This document shows positions 54,601 to 64,000 of a stretch of DNA of 64,000 bases, in pieces. The notes under the pieces are model-generated. The model searched no databases and was not told where the DNA came from. It worked only from the letters and a program-made list of their open reading frames with translations. The DNA is from Eublepharis macularius (Eukaryota; Chordata; Lepidosauria; Squamata; Eublepharidae). The position numbers and the translations under genes are program-made. Positions within the stretch are counted from its first letter, which is position 1; each line of letters opens with the position of its first letter. The DNA lies in NCBI RefSeq assembly GCF_028583425.1, contig NC_072796.1, positions 143,725,464 to 143,789,463 of the forward strand, written 5' to 3'.

Positions 54601-57395
54601 GCTGTGTCCAACGCAGAGCCAGGGTCAGCTGCTCGCACCGCACCTGCGCATCATCTGTGGTGTTGGGTAGAAATTGGGTTGTGTGTTGGCATTTGGGCAC
54701 ACACCTCACCCAGGCACCCATCAAACCCTGCTGGAAGAGGTGGCAAGAGAGGCCAAATTTCCAGACCTTCTTTGGAGAGGCCCAAGACCTCCTGCGTGCC
54801 CAGTAAAAGGCAGGTTTGGAGCCCTTGTGAGTGGGGACGGGTGGGAGGCAAGCTTCCCCCACCCCGCACCGGTCTGCCCTATTCCACAGGAAGACCAGGG
54901 GGTTCTTGTCTGGAGCCTGCGGGGGTGGGGGGTGGGGGAGGAAATGAGTCCAGGGGCTCAGGCCCTCCGGTAAGGAATGGGCTTGAAGGGGGGAACCCGC
55001 ACTGTGGGAGAGGCACGTCTCACACGCAGGAGCCCCCTGGCTCAAGCACGGGCAGGTTAAAAATACATTGATGAAAGTAGCAAAAGTCTGGTACTTAGAA
55101 GACTGTCAGTGGCAGAGCCAGGGGGGCCTTTTCCCCTCCCAAGACTCCGAAGAGTGTTGCAGCAGGTCTCGCCAGACGCTACTGAGGACAGGCGGGGGCT
55201 CTGCCCAGCGGCTTCGTGTGTTCTTCTTCACTACACAAGTTATGCTACAAAGATAACGGTCTGACTAACTCATTGCCACAAGATACTATGATGGCCAGCA
55301 TGCTATAAATACACAGAAGCCTTCCCTGTAAGTAGTTGCTAAGGACAGTCGCTGGAAGTGCCTCTCCCGTCTTCCACAGCCACTTTCCTCCGGCCCCCAG
55401 CAGCTGGGGGCCTTGCTCTTGCCTTCCCAGGCTGCTTGGGCCCTGGCCCCAGCCCAGCTCTCCTTGTGTTCTGGGGGGCCGGGGGCTGTCTGGGTTGGCC
55501 TGCGGGAGAGTCAGGTGGACAGAGAGACCACAGCCAATGCCAGGAGACAGCCAAAGCGGCACCCCATGTGCTCCCTGCCTCCCGGCCATGCGTCAGGGCC
55601 AGGCATGTGTCTTTCACAGGCGAGGAGGACCCACACTTACGTTCTGGGGCATGCAGGTGGGTGCAGTTCAAGTATCCCACGATCCTTTGCCCTTGGGAAA
55701 CTCCCAGCTGAACCTGAGACATGCAAAGCAGGAAGCAGTTACAGGCAGAATGAATGGCCATGCAGGGCAAGCACAAAAATGCAGAGCAGGACACGCGTGC
55801 AGCTCAAACCAGTCCGGCCAACTTGGGGCAGGATGCAGGACGTGCCACAGCCAAACTCTCGCAGGAGAATCACCCCCACCCCCAGCAGCAGCAGCAGCCA
55901 GCAGGAAGCAAAGAGTAGCCAGCCTTGCCCATACCTCAAGGGCCCACGGCACATGTGCGCCACCAGCATGTCCTCCCCAGGCCATGCGCCCGGCCACTGG
56001 ATCTCTGAAGAGGACCATGCAGGGAAGGCGGGGAGAGAAAGCGCCAAGCAGCCAGGCCGCCTTCCTCAAACGCCCCGCCGAGCAGACCCAAAGAGAAGAA
56101 GCGGGAGGACTTGGGTCCTCTGGGAAATCACGGCTGACTTCCAAACGTGGCTGTTCAGGAAGAAGAGAACACGCACAGCCACCCGCCACCCATGTCCCAG
56201 AGAACCAGCGCTCCCGGAAGCATTCCCTGTTGCTCTGCTCTGGCAGGCCAGTCCCACCGATGCCAGAGTCCCTGGCACTGGGAGGACTCCTAAGAGAAAG
56301 CGTGCGAGTAGCCGCCAAGGCTCGGTGGCAGAGCCTCTGCTTGGCACGCGCAAGGTCCCCCGGCCTGACCCCTGACAGCCTGAGGAGCCCCAACTGACCT
56401 TGCTGGGACAAGGCTCCGGCTCTGAGCACCCGTGCCCGTCCCTGACCCCCAAACCCGCCTCTCACCTGCACACAGAGCAGTCCCTTGGCGGCGAAGGCAT
56501 CCTCCCCACGGCCGTTGGGATAGCAGTGGTACTGCACCGCCAGCAGGGGGTAGCGGCTGGCCAGGAAGAGCCCGCTGTTCAGGAGCTTCAGGGCAGAGCA
56601 GCCCAGCAGCCCGTAGGTGCCCACGTCATAAACGATGTGCTCGTAGCAGGGGGCCAGGATCTGGAGAAGGTGTGCTGCTGCGTGCCGATCGAACACCTCT
56701 TGCATGCACAGGAAGTCCAGGTCCGGGGGGAAAGAGGCGGTGACCTCCCGAGGCAACGCAGCCTTTGTGTCCAGAAGGGGCACCTCGGCGGTCCCATCAG
56801 TGTCACCCCTGGGAGAGCGCTGACATGCCCGTGGGGGGCTGGCTTCGGTGGCCCCGTACGTCTGCCTCCTGGAGCCATTCTGGATGCTGCCTCTAGTGCT
56901 CACATTGTGGGCTGGAGCGGTGAGGCCTGCGGCCCCAATGAGTGCTTGGGCAATGTGAACAGCCCGCTTCTGCGTCTGTGCCAGGTTGCTGAATTTGGCC
57001 AGACCTTCAGGCAGGAGGCAAACATTGGAGCTGATGAACTGGAAGGCTTTGCCCTTACCAGGAAGCAGCCACTCCTCCGGCGAGGCCTGGCTGGGCGTGT
57101 GCAGGTAGGCGAACGGGCGGCGTGTGGCCTGGAGGGGCAGCCACAGGAGGAAGCCCAGCAGAGAGAGGGGCATGTAGAGGACCAAAAGGAGCAGCAGGAG
57201 GGGCCCCAGGGCCAGGACGTGCAGGGCGTGGGGCAGCTGCCATCGCTGGCTCCGGTGCGCCTGTTGCTCTGCGGTGGTCTGCTTCAAGGCCAGCAGCTGG
57301 TTCAGCAGCCAATAGCTGGGGTACAGGACGTCCCTGGCCAGGGCATCCAAGCCCCCCAGGAAGAGGCTGCTGTAGGGGGACTCTCGTAGACCCAT
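51613..57395 (-). CDS. SMPD5: Neutral sphingomyelinase SMPD5 (7 coding exons, 517 aa)
   Basis: Cleaves sphingomyelin to ceramide and phosphocholine; the mouse homologue is described as mitochondria-associated. Exons: 56466-57395, 55641-55713, 54514-54654, 54322-54411, 53872-53935, 52885-53035, 51613-51717; 1554 nt, phases consistent. The start MGLRESPY matches the conserved family N-terminus; the frame stays open 86 codons further upstream, but an acceptor (CTCTCTTGCAG) near 57486 suggests that is 5' UTR and intron. Hydrophobic segments cover residues about 10-37 and 56-88. Catalytic DNase I-fold motifs are all present: MQEVF (metal-binding E233), NCTHLHA (326-332), CGDLNFDN (D373, N375), RRIDYIL (465-471) and SDHIPV (D499, H500). 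The PCRIGPGQ...PWALG block is typical of the SMPD3/SMPD5 group. SMPD3 is the alternative, but SMPD3 has a longer linker and the OPLAH neighbourhood fits SMPD5. Confidence 0.93.
52230..52335 (+). repeat. CR1 3'-tail fragment
   Basis: GTTGCTGGACTAGACGGACC followed by CACTGGCCCAACCCAGCAGG is the common CR1 3' UTR phrase. In SMPD5 intron 6. Confidence 0.55.
53370..53812 (+). mobile_element. CR1 LINE 3' end (sense strand)
   Basis: WLNIRKNFLTVGAF-like coding end at 53380-53430, then GGTATTTAAGAAGAGGCCAG, GGTCAGGAAGGAATTTCCC, GTGAATTTCCTGCATTGTGC and the terminal TCGATGTTCCTATGATGCC. It lies in SMPD5 intron 5, antisense to the gene. Confidence 0.85.
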
Positions 57396-57485
57396 GGCTG
57401 GGGCGGGTAGTGCTGGGGCCGGCTGGAGGAGCTGTTCCGAGCTTTCAAGGGGTCGCAAGACCGGCTTCCTGGTCACCACTGATGC

Positions 57486-57934
57486 TGCAAGAGAGAAAGA
57501 GCAGGCATGAAGACCTGTGGGGGCAACGCAAGGGGGCACCGGGGGCACGGCAGTTCCCCCTATTACAGATGAACGGGGGGGGGGATAACGGTTGGGGGGG
57601 GGCTGATGCCAACTCCCCAGTGTTTGAGATTTCCTGACATTATTATTTACCACTCGTGCTTTCTCATGACCTTATTTCCAAAGCTGGTGCTTCAGCCTGA
57701 GTTCTCATTCTTTAGCGGGACACACTAAAGGGACACTGCTTCAGAGCCCTGGAGCGCCCAGGGCTCTGAAGCAGGGGTGTCATTGGCATGTGCTGCCAGC
57801 TGCATTGCTGGCAACCGGGCAAAGAGGTAGGATGCAAACATCTGAAATATCGTAAGAAATGCTGACGCATCTCTTGGCACCTTCTCTCGAGACATTGCAG
57901 TCCTGGTCCAAATGGGGTTGCTGTGCCCCTGGGA
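57486..57934. other. SMPD5 upstream flank
   Basis: Contains a probable 5' UTR splice acceptor near 57486 on the minus strand, a G run at 57572-57600 and the 57737-57773 hairpin. No CpG island and no obvious TATA box, so the promoter may lie further right beyond an upstream untranslated exon. Confidence 0.35.
57737..57773. other. Perfect 16-bp hairpin
   Basis: TGCTTCAGAGCCCTGG pairs with CCAGGGCTCTGAAGCA around a 5-base loop AGCGC. Outside it, GGACAC and GTGTC could extend the stem after a small bulge. It is 340 bases upstream of the SMPD5 start codon. Function unknown. Confidence 0.75.
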
Positions 57935-59270
57935 ATCAGAGAATCATAGAACTGGAATGGACCCCCCAGGATCATCTAGTCCAACCCCCTGCACAATGCA
58001 GGAAATTCACAACTACCTCCCCGCCCACACACACACAGTGACCCTTACTGCATGCCCAGAAGATGGCAAAAAACCTCCAGAATCCCTGGCCAGATACCAT
58101 AACAGCGATTAGCATTACCCTGGCAGTGTAAGAACGGGTTATGCGAACTATGCACTGACGTAACCCTTCCTGCCCTCCCCCTCATGATCTGCCCAGGTTC
58201 ACAGAATCAGCATTGCTGTCAGGTGGCCATCTAGCCTCTGCTTAAAAACCTCCAAAGAAGGAGAGCCCAGCACCTCCCGAGGAAGCCTGTTCCACTGAGG
58301 GACCACTCTAACTGTCAGGAAGTTCTTCCTCATGTTTAGCTAAAAACTCTTTAATTTCAACCCGTTGGTTCTGGTCCGACCTTCTGGGCCAGCGGAAAAC
58401 AACTCCACATCGTCCTCTATATGACAGCCCTTCAAGTACTTGAAGATGGTTATCATATCACCTCTCAGTCATCTCCTTTCCAGGTTAAACATTCCGAGCT
58501 CCCTCAACCTTTCCTCCTAGGACTTGTTCTCCAGACCCCTCACCACCTTCATTGCCCTCCTCTGGACACGTTCCAGCTTGTCTATATCCTTCTGAAATTG
58601 TGGTGCCCCAAACTGAACACAATACTCTAGGTGAGGTCTAACCAGAGCAGAGTAGAGTGATACCATCACTTCATGTGATCTGGACATTATACTTCTGTTG
58701 GGCTATATGACTCAAAATTGCATTTGCCTTTTTAGCTACTGCATCACACTGCTGACTCATGTTCAGTGTAAAGTCTACTACGACCTCTAGATCCTTTTCA
58801 CACATACTACTGCCAAAACAAGTCTCTCCCATTCTATAAGTGTGCCTTTGATTTTTCCTACCTAAATGCAGAATTTTGCATTTATCTCTTCTGAAATTCA
58901 TTTTTTTATGTTTTAGGCCATTTTTCCAGCCTGTCAAGATCATCCTGTATCCTGTCTTGTATCATATTTGTGACTCCTCCCAATTTAGTATCATCTGCAA
59001 ATTTAATTAGCATTCTCTCTATTCCTTCATCCAAATCATTTATACAAATATTGAACAGAACAGGTCCCAGGACCGATCCCTGAGGCACTCCACTTGTCAC
59101 TCTTCTCCAAGAGGATGAGGAACCATTAAGCAGCACGCTTTGGGTGTGATCTGTCAACCAATTACAGATCCACCTAACAGTGATAGGATCCAAACCACAT
59201 TTTACCAACTTGTCAACAAGGATGTTATCTGGAACCTTATCAAAAAGCCTTACTGAAATCGAGATGAACC
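57935..59270 (-). mobile_element. CR1 LINE, 5'-truncated
   Basis: 3' end at the left with AGAATCATAGAACTGGAATGG, then the C-terminal region, and RT motifs on the minus strand: [20 protein letters not shown] near 59080 and [10 protein letters not shown] near 58990; DKLVKCGLD near 59210. It breaks off near 59270. It is younger-looking than the 22-24 kb copy and lacks that copy's inner insertion. Confidence 0.9.
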
Positions 59271-59650
59271 ATTTAAGTGTCCAGGGGGTCACGGCTGCCG
59301 AAAGGCCATGTGGGGAACATTAGAGAGGCGATCAGGAGCACCCGAAAAACTAGCAAAACACCTGCCAGCAGCATCCACGATGCAGCACCACTTCCATCAG
59401 ACGTGGGGGACGTGTTCTAACACGTATTTTATAATATGCAAATCAGCCGTCAGTGATGGCACCTTCTCCGTGGGGAGCAGAGGCGGCATTCTAACACCTG
59501 CAGAATATTGCCCCCCAAGGGCTAGTATATTAATCAGCCATAATCCAGGCTGTGCCACAAACTCAACACACAAACTAAAAGTATGTACAGAAGCCAGCAC
59601 TCAACCACATGCTGTTATCCTCAGACTACACATCAAGTCACAAAACATGC

Positions 59651-59670
59651 AGAGAGAGAGAGAGAGAGAG
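59651..59670 (+). repeat. (AG)n microsatellite
   Basis: Ten AG units. Confidence 0.9.
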
Positions 59671-59762
59671 TGCTTATTATCTAAGACAAGATCCCAAGAT
59701 AATATTACATAGATAGGCTGGGCCTGCCTGAGCCCATTCCGAATGCCACCCTTGAAAGCAAG

Positions 59763-59780
59763 TCTTTCTTTCTTTCTTTT
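59763..59780 (+). repeat. (CTTT)n microsatellite
   Basis: About four and a half CTTT units. Confidence 0.85.
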
Positions 59781-59887
59781 ACAAAAATTATATCCTGCCT
59801 TTCTGCCCTCAAAGGGGCCCCCAGGGCAGGGGGGGAAAAACCCTCACAATCCACACACTGAAACCATATTTTAAAACCACCCATCAT

Positions 59888-60137
59888 TGGAGCCAGTTTG
59901 GTGTAGTGGTTAAGAGCACGGGACTCTAATCTGGAGAGCCGGGTTTGATTCCCCACTCCTCCACAAAGCCAGCTGGGTGACCTTGGGCGAGTCACAGTTC
60001 TCTTGAGCTCTCTTAGCCCCACCCACCTCACAGGGTGATTGTTGTGGGGTAATAATAACACTTTGTAAACCGCTCTGAGTGGGCATTAAGTTGTCCTGAA
60101 GGGCGGTATATAAATCGAATGTTATTATTATTATATT
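59888..60137 (+). repeat. tRNA-derived SINE, complete, sense
   Basis: Full-length reference copy in this window: GGAGCCAGTTTGGTGTAGTGG head with AGTGGTTAAGAGCACGGG, box-B GGTTTGATTCCCC, CTGGGTGACCTTGGGCGAG, CCTCACAGGGTGATTGTTG, then GGGCGGTATATAAATCGAATG and an ATT tail. Best-preserved of its family here. Confidence 0.85.
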
Positions 60138-61825
60138 AAAGCAATGGACTCCAGAGCTAAAACCCATTCCAAAGCAAGCTGGTCCCGGGGCTTTCCCTCT
60201 CGGTCAGGGAGCCCTTCTCTGCACCCCCAGTCCCCACCCTCTGCCTCTCCAGCAGCAAAAGCCCTTGGCCCTAAGCAGGAAGCAGCAGCTGTGCCTGGCT
60301 GCAGGGGAAAGGAGGGGGGGTGGAGGGCGGTGGGAGAGACCCAGCCCTTGGCCCGTGCCTCCCATCCCAGGCGCTGGCCTTGCTCCAGCACAGAGGGGCT
60401 CCAAGCCAGGCTGCTCTCCCGCCAGCACGAGCACTTCTGCCCCAACCGGCTTGCTCGGAGCGGAGCGGCATCTGGAGGCTGAGCCTCCCCTTTTCCTGCC
60501 AGTGGGCAGATGAGTCACTTCCCATTTGCTCACGATGCTGTGCAAGGTTACCTGCTGCCTGGGAGCCCTGCTTCTGAGGAGAGACGCAGCTCCTTGGGCC
60601 CCAGAGAGGGTGCGCCAGAGGGACCGGGTCTCCCTGTGCTTGCTGCAAAGGCAATCGGCTCCTCTGGGGAGCTTGCCTGCCTTCTCCCGCCACCGCTCCA
60701 AGTGCGGCAAGGTCAGCGTGAATCCACGCCCCCCCCCCCACCAACCCTCAGGTAGAGGTGGGGCCCTGTCTGCAGCTGCACTGATTCCCCTCCTTCCTGC
60801 AACCGGCAGCTTGCCACAGCTGCCCAGGCAGGCAGGGAAGCCACCCCTTGCAGATGTGCCCGTGAGGGTCGCCAGTGCCCAGCTGAAATCCAACCCGCTT
60901 TGCCACGGTGCGTCAGCTGAAGTGCCCTCCTTGGGAAGTGGCCCCTTTTAACAAGGAAAGGACACAAAGCAATCCGGACGTGACGGACGCCCGCCTGAAC
61001 AGGTCATAACTATATTCATGCTGTTAAGCAGGGCGGTGGCAACTGCGGGCTGGAGGCCGGAGTGCCAAAGCCTGTTGGGTCCGAGCAGGCCCCACCCGGG
61101 GCTGGGCTGTGAGCCACTGGGCCAGCAGCTTCCTGGCGTGGGCAGAAGGAGTGAGACTGCCAAGGAATCGGCTCCCTCCGCCTTATCTCACACCACCGTT
61201 GTGCGAAGGAAGATAAGAACATTCGCTTCTGCAGCTGACACGTTTCCGCCCCGCCTCTGAGCTTTTCTGCACAGTTGACTTCGCCTGCTTTTCTTGGCAG
61301 TCGCTCCACAGGCATTGGAGCTGGGTTGGGCACAGCACCTCCCCTGGATTGGGGCCCCTCTGCACTTTACAGCTGTGGAGTTGGTTTATTTTCTCCTGCT
61401 CATGCCTTAAATAATCCGGATTTTCAAGGGCGGGGGCTCTTGTCATCGGTGGAGTCACTGGTGGCATCAAAGCATCCCCTCCCTTATTTTTTGAGCATGC
61501 TTATTTTGATATAATGGCTGGATTTTAAAAAAGATTGAAAATAACAGATGCTTAAGGATGAAGACAAAGAGCGGGGAGCTCCATTGACATGCAAGGGCAG
61601 GAGGTGGGCAGCATTGCCGGGCAGGGGGCTGCAGCTGGCGGGAGGGGAGGGTTGAGTTGACCCCCCCCACACACGCAATGTGAGGACAGCGGTTTCTAAC
61701 AGTGACTACTTCTGTTTATGAACCACACGCAAAGAAGTTTGTCCCTTTCAAGCCGTCCAACTTTGGGGGGGGGGCACCAGAAGTGGCCACGCTCCCTCCC
61801 TGGGCTCTTGCAGTTTATTCAATTG
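60138..61825. other. Unassigned GC-rich then mixed region
   Basis: No gene recognised. Human synteny would place SPATC1 somewhere on this side; I found no exon I could tie to it. Open frames on both strands near 60200-60900 lack splice or homology support. Confidence 0.4.
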
Positions 61826-61828
61826 GCA

Positions 61829-62034
61829 CCAGAATATCATTATATCACTATATTGTAGGGGTAGCAGGTTCTCTGAATTCCCAGATTTCATTTTTAAAAA
61901 GTAAGTTTCTATATAAGGAAAAAGGCATATCTATGCAAGGGATTTACATTTTTCTTTTCCTAACAAAAGCTGGGAATTCAGAGAATCTCCTAAGTCTATT
62001 ATTACAATTGTATATCAATATACTGATATTCTAG
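61829..62034. mobile_element. AT-rich palindromic element (MITE-like)
   Basis: CCAGAATATCATTATATCAC at the left pairs imperfectly with the right end (ATATCAATATACTGATATTCT). The inner arms GTTCTCTGAATTCCCAG and CTGGGAATTCAGAGAATC pair with a single G-T mismatch. About 205 bp, non-coding, no clear target duplication. Confidence 0.65.
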
Positions 62035-62311
62035 AGCTGAACAGGCTTTTTTTTGGCACCCGCATATATCGATATGTAAGGGCTGAATTGTTTTTTTAAA
62101 AGTTCAAAAACGAAACCACTTGTCTTCAGCATGGAAGCAAGGAAAGGACAACAGTCCATTCATCGAAAAGTGGGTGGGAGGTGAGTGGAAGTGGGTGGGA
62201 CAGGCAACACCAAAAGAATCCTTACACACGAGGAAAAAAATTGACTCAAAATCGGCTTCTGGGAAAAGATCAGGGTAAAAGTGGTCTCACCAGAACCAGA
62301 AAAAACTCAGA

Positions 62312-62333
62312 AAAACAAACAAACAAACAAACA
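62312..62333 (+). repeat. (AAAC)n microsatellite
   Basis: About five AAAC units. Confidence 0.85.
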
Positions 62334-62619
62334 GAGGAAGTGAAAACAGAAGGGCACAAAAATGCATACGGAAATCAGGGGATAAAACAAAGTAGTCTGA
62401 GGGAAAGGCCTTACTTACTTGCCCTCCAGGCGCCACACAATGAAACAACCAAGTTCTGGGGACAGAAATGGTAACAGTCCAGTTAACAAGACAAAATACA
62501 CACATCACAACTTTAAAAGCACTCAAGTTTTAAAACACACAAGACTTAGAAGAACACCAAATACACCAGAGTCCAATGAGCTCAGCCCAGCCTGCCGGGA
62601 CCGTTCACTTCCCCCAAAT

Positions 62620-64000
62620 GCTGCCTGGAGTAAGACGGCCTTCCTAAACACTGCACGGGAAGGTGCCTCCCTCACCCACGCCGGCAGACCGTTCCAAAGG
62701 ACCATCTTGCTGTGGCTGTACGGAGAGTCCGACGGGAGGGCACTTTCAGGAAGAGGCTGCCTGAAGCGTATAAATGGTGCAGGGAGGGGTGCACTTCGGT
62801 ATGGATGAGGACCCCAGGCTGTGAAGGGCTTTAAAGGGAAGAGCCAGCGCTTTGAATCAGGCTCGGGAGCAAATAAGCAGCCGGTGGCGTTGATGCAGCA
62901 CGGCACTTACGTTTTCCAAGCAGCTGCCACATTTTGTACTAAATGCAACTTCTGAGTGACGTCTTCAAAGGCGGCCCCATGTACAGCACATTACAGTAGT
63001 CCAATCTGGAGGTGACAGCAGCATGGATCAATGGAGCCAGGTTGGCAGGATCTAGATCAGGGGCTAGTCGTGAGCAAGATGCACTCCTGGCGGCAGCAGT
63101 GATCTGTTATCCATGAGCAAGGCTGAATCCAAGGCTGAGTACCTCCAAGCATTCCCTTTATCTTCTACAGAGAGCTCAGCCCCATCAAAGTCTGGTAAAC
63201 ACCAGCCAAAACTTCTGCCTTCCCAACCAGCATCACCTCCATCTTGTCTGGATTAACCTTTGGCTTGTTCACCCTCAGCCACGTGGCTGCTGACAAAGCA
63301 GGCTGCCCTCAGCATACGGGTGGCCAAAGCACCTGGTGATGACCTCGGCCAAAGATTTAACACAAAGATGGAAGAGCTTGGGGTAAAATGGACCTTTGTG
63401 GTATGCACTCACCAGGCCCTGGCTAGCAGAGTCCATCAGCCAACAAGAAACAAGCAAAGCCAATGGAGGGCGGTGCCTTTTCTCACAAACAACTATTGCA
63501 GTCAGTCCACCGAGATTTCAGGGTCCGAATGTGTCAAATGTTGCTGTTTGGTTTAACAATATTTCTGGGGATGGAGTGCCCTTATCCAGCTGCCAGTGAA
63601 GGTCATCGACGCAGAGCACAAATGCTGTCTGTTTCAGCCCTGAATCCTAACCTAAAGCCAGGCTGAAATGGGTCGGGGCAGAAGTTTCCTCCAGAAATGC
63701 CCACCGCCGCCTCAGTGCCCCAGCCCGGAAAGGGGAGTCTGGGCTCAGGTTGAGAACTGCCATCTCCGTCTAATTTAAAGATTTCTGAAGAAGGGGCCTA
63801 ATCCCAGCTTCTTTGAGCTGTCAGAGGGAGCTATTAATCATCTTCCCCAAAGGTTTTAATATTTTCTCCTGGCATGATTGGAATAGTCCAGATAGTTGAG
63901 AATCCATTAAGCAGGGCCCTGAGCAGCCTCTTGGTGTCAGTTAAGAAAACCAACGGGAAGCCGTCCATTGGACTCCGACCCAAGGTTGCAGCTGAGATTT
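62620..64000. repeat. Interspersed repeat, probably LINE-derived (copy 2), running off the window
   Basis: Shares ordered blocks with 9785-10430 and continues through CCATGTACAGCACATTACAG, GCATGGATCAATGGAGCC and CATCACCTCCATCTTGTC, phrases typical of a long squamate repeat. No intact frame. It is at least 1.38 kb and is cut by the window edge. Confidence 0.55.

Noticed and set aside
57396-57653. Upstream in-frame ATG extending SMPD5 by 86 residues
   Set aside because: Family proteins start at the MxLxESPF-like position, and a splice acceptor near 57486 breaks the extension.
60204-60893. 229-codon open frame on the minus strand
   Set aside because: Proline/arginine/glycine-rich, no splice or homology support, overlaps other frames in GC-rich sequence.
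1-64000. CRISPR arrays, operons or bacterial-type features
   Set aside because: The window is vertebrate; short direct repeats seen are microsatellites or G/C homopolymers.

Overview
The window looks like a GC-rich, gene-dense stretch of a squamate reptile genome (lizard or gecko-like). This is inferred from vertebrate split genes with GT-AG introns, CR1 LINE copies, abundant tRNA-derived SINEs of the kind common in squamates, and several palindromic DNA-transposon MITEs. The species cannot be fixed from sequence alone. Four host genes were read exon by exon and all four give complete, in-phase open reading frames. Their order and orientation match my memory of the human 8q24.3 block (SMPD5 - OPLAH - EXOSC4 - GPAA1), inverted in this window.

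Layout: 1-2.1 kb holds a nest of repeats and no recognised gene. 2.1-9.8 kb is GPAA1 on the minus strand: 12 coding exons, 622 aa, a CpG-island promoter, and one AT-AC intron that looks U12-type. 9.8-14.2 kb is intergenic, with LINE pieces, an unclassified ~700 bp repeat and a palindromic MITE. 14.3-15.3 kb is EXOSC4 on the minus strand: 3 exons, 245 aa. 15.29-15.72 kb is a compact divergent CpG promoter. 15.7-45.3 kb is OPLAH on the plus strand: 26 coding exons, 1291 aa, with LINEs, SINEs and MITEs in its introns. 45.3-51.6 kb is the convergent intergenic region. 51.6-57.5 kb is SMPD5 on the minus strand: 7 coding exons, 517 aa. 57.5-64 kb is repeat-rich with no gene recognised.

The four genes are not a pathway. 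GPAA1 attaches GPI anchors in the ER, EXOSC4 is a core subunit of the RNA exosome, OPLAH opens 5-oxoproline to glutamate in the gamma-glutamyl cycle, and SMPD5 is a neutral sphingomyelinase. They share a neighbourhood by conserved synteny.

The hunt found no obviously new protein system. The best leads are the AT-AC intron in GPAA1; a three-level nest (SINE, long-inverted-repeat element, hAT-like MITE with a perfect 8-bp target duplication); a CR1 copy split by an ~835 bp terminal-inverted-repeat element with a CpG-rich core; a pair of old unclassified repeats 23 kb apart; several near-perfect palindromes; and a perfect 16-bp hairpin upstream of SMPD5.
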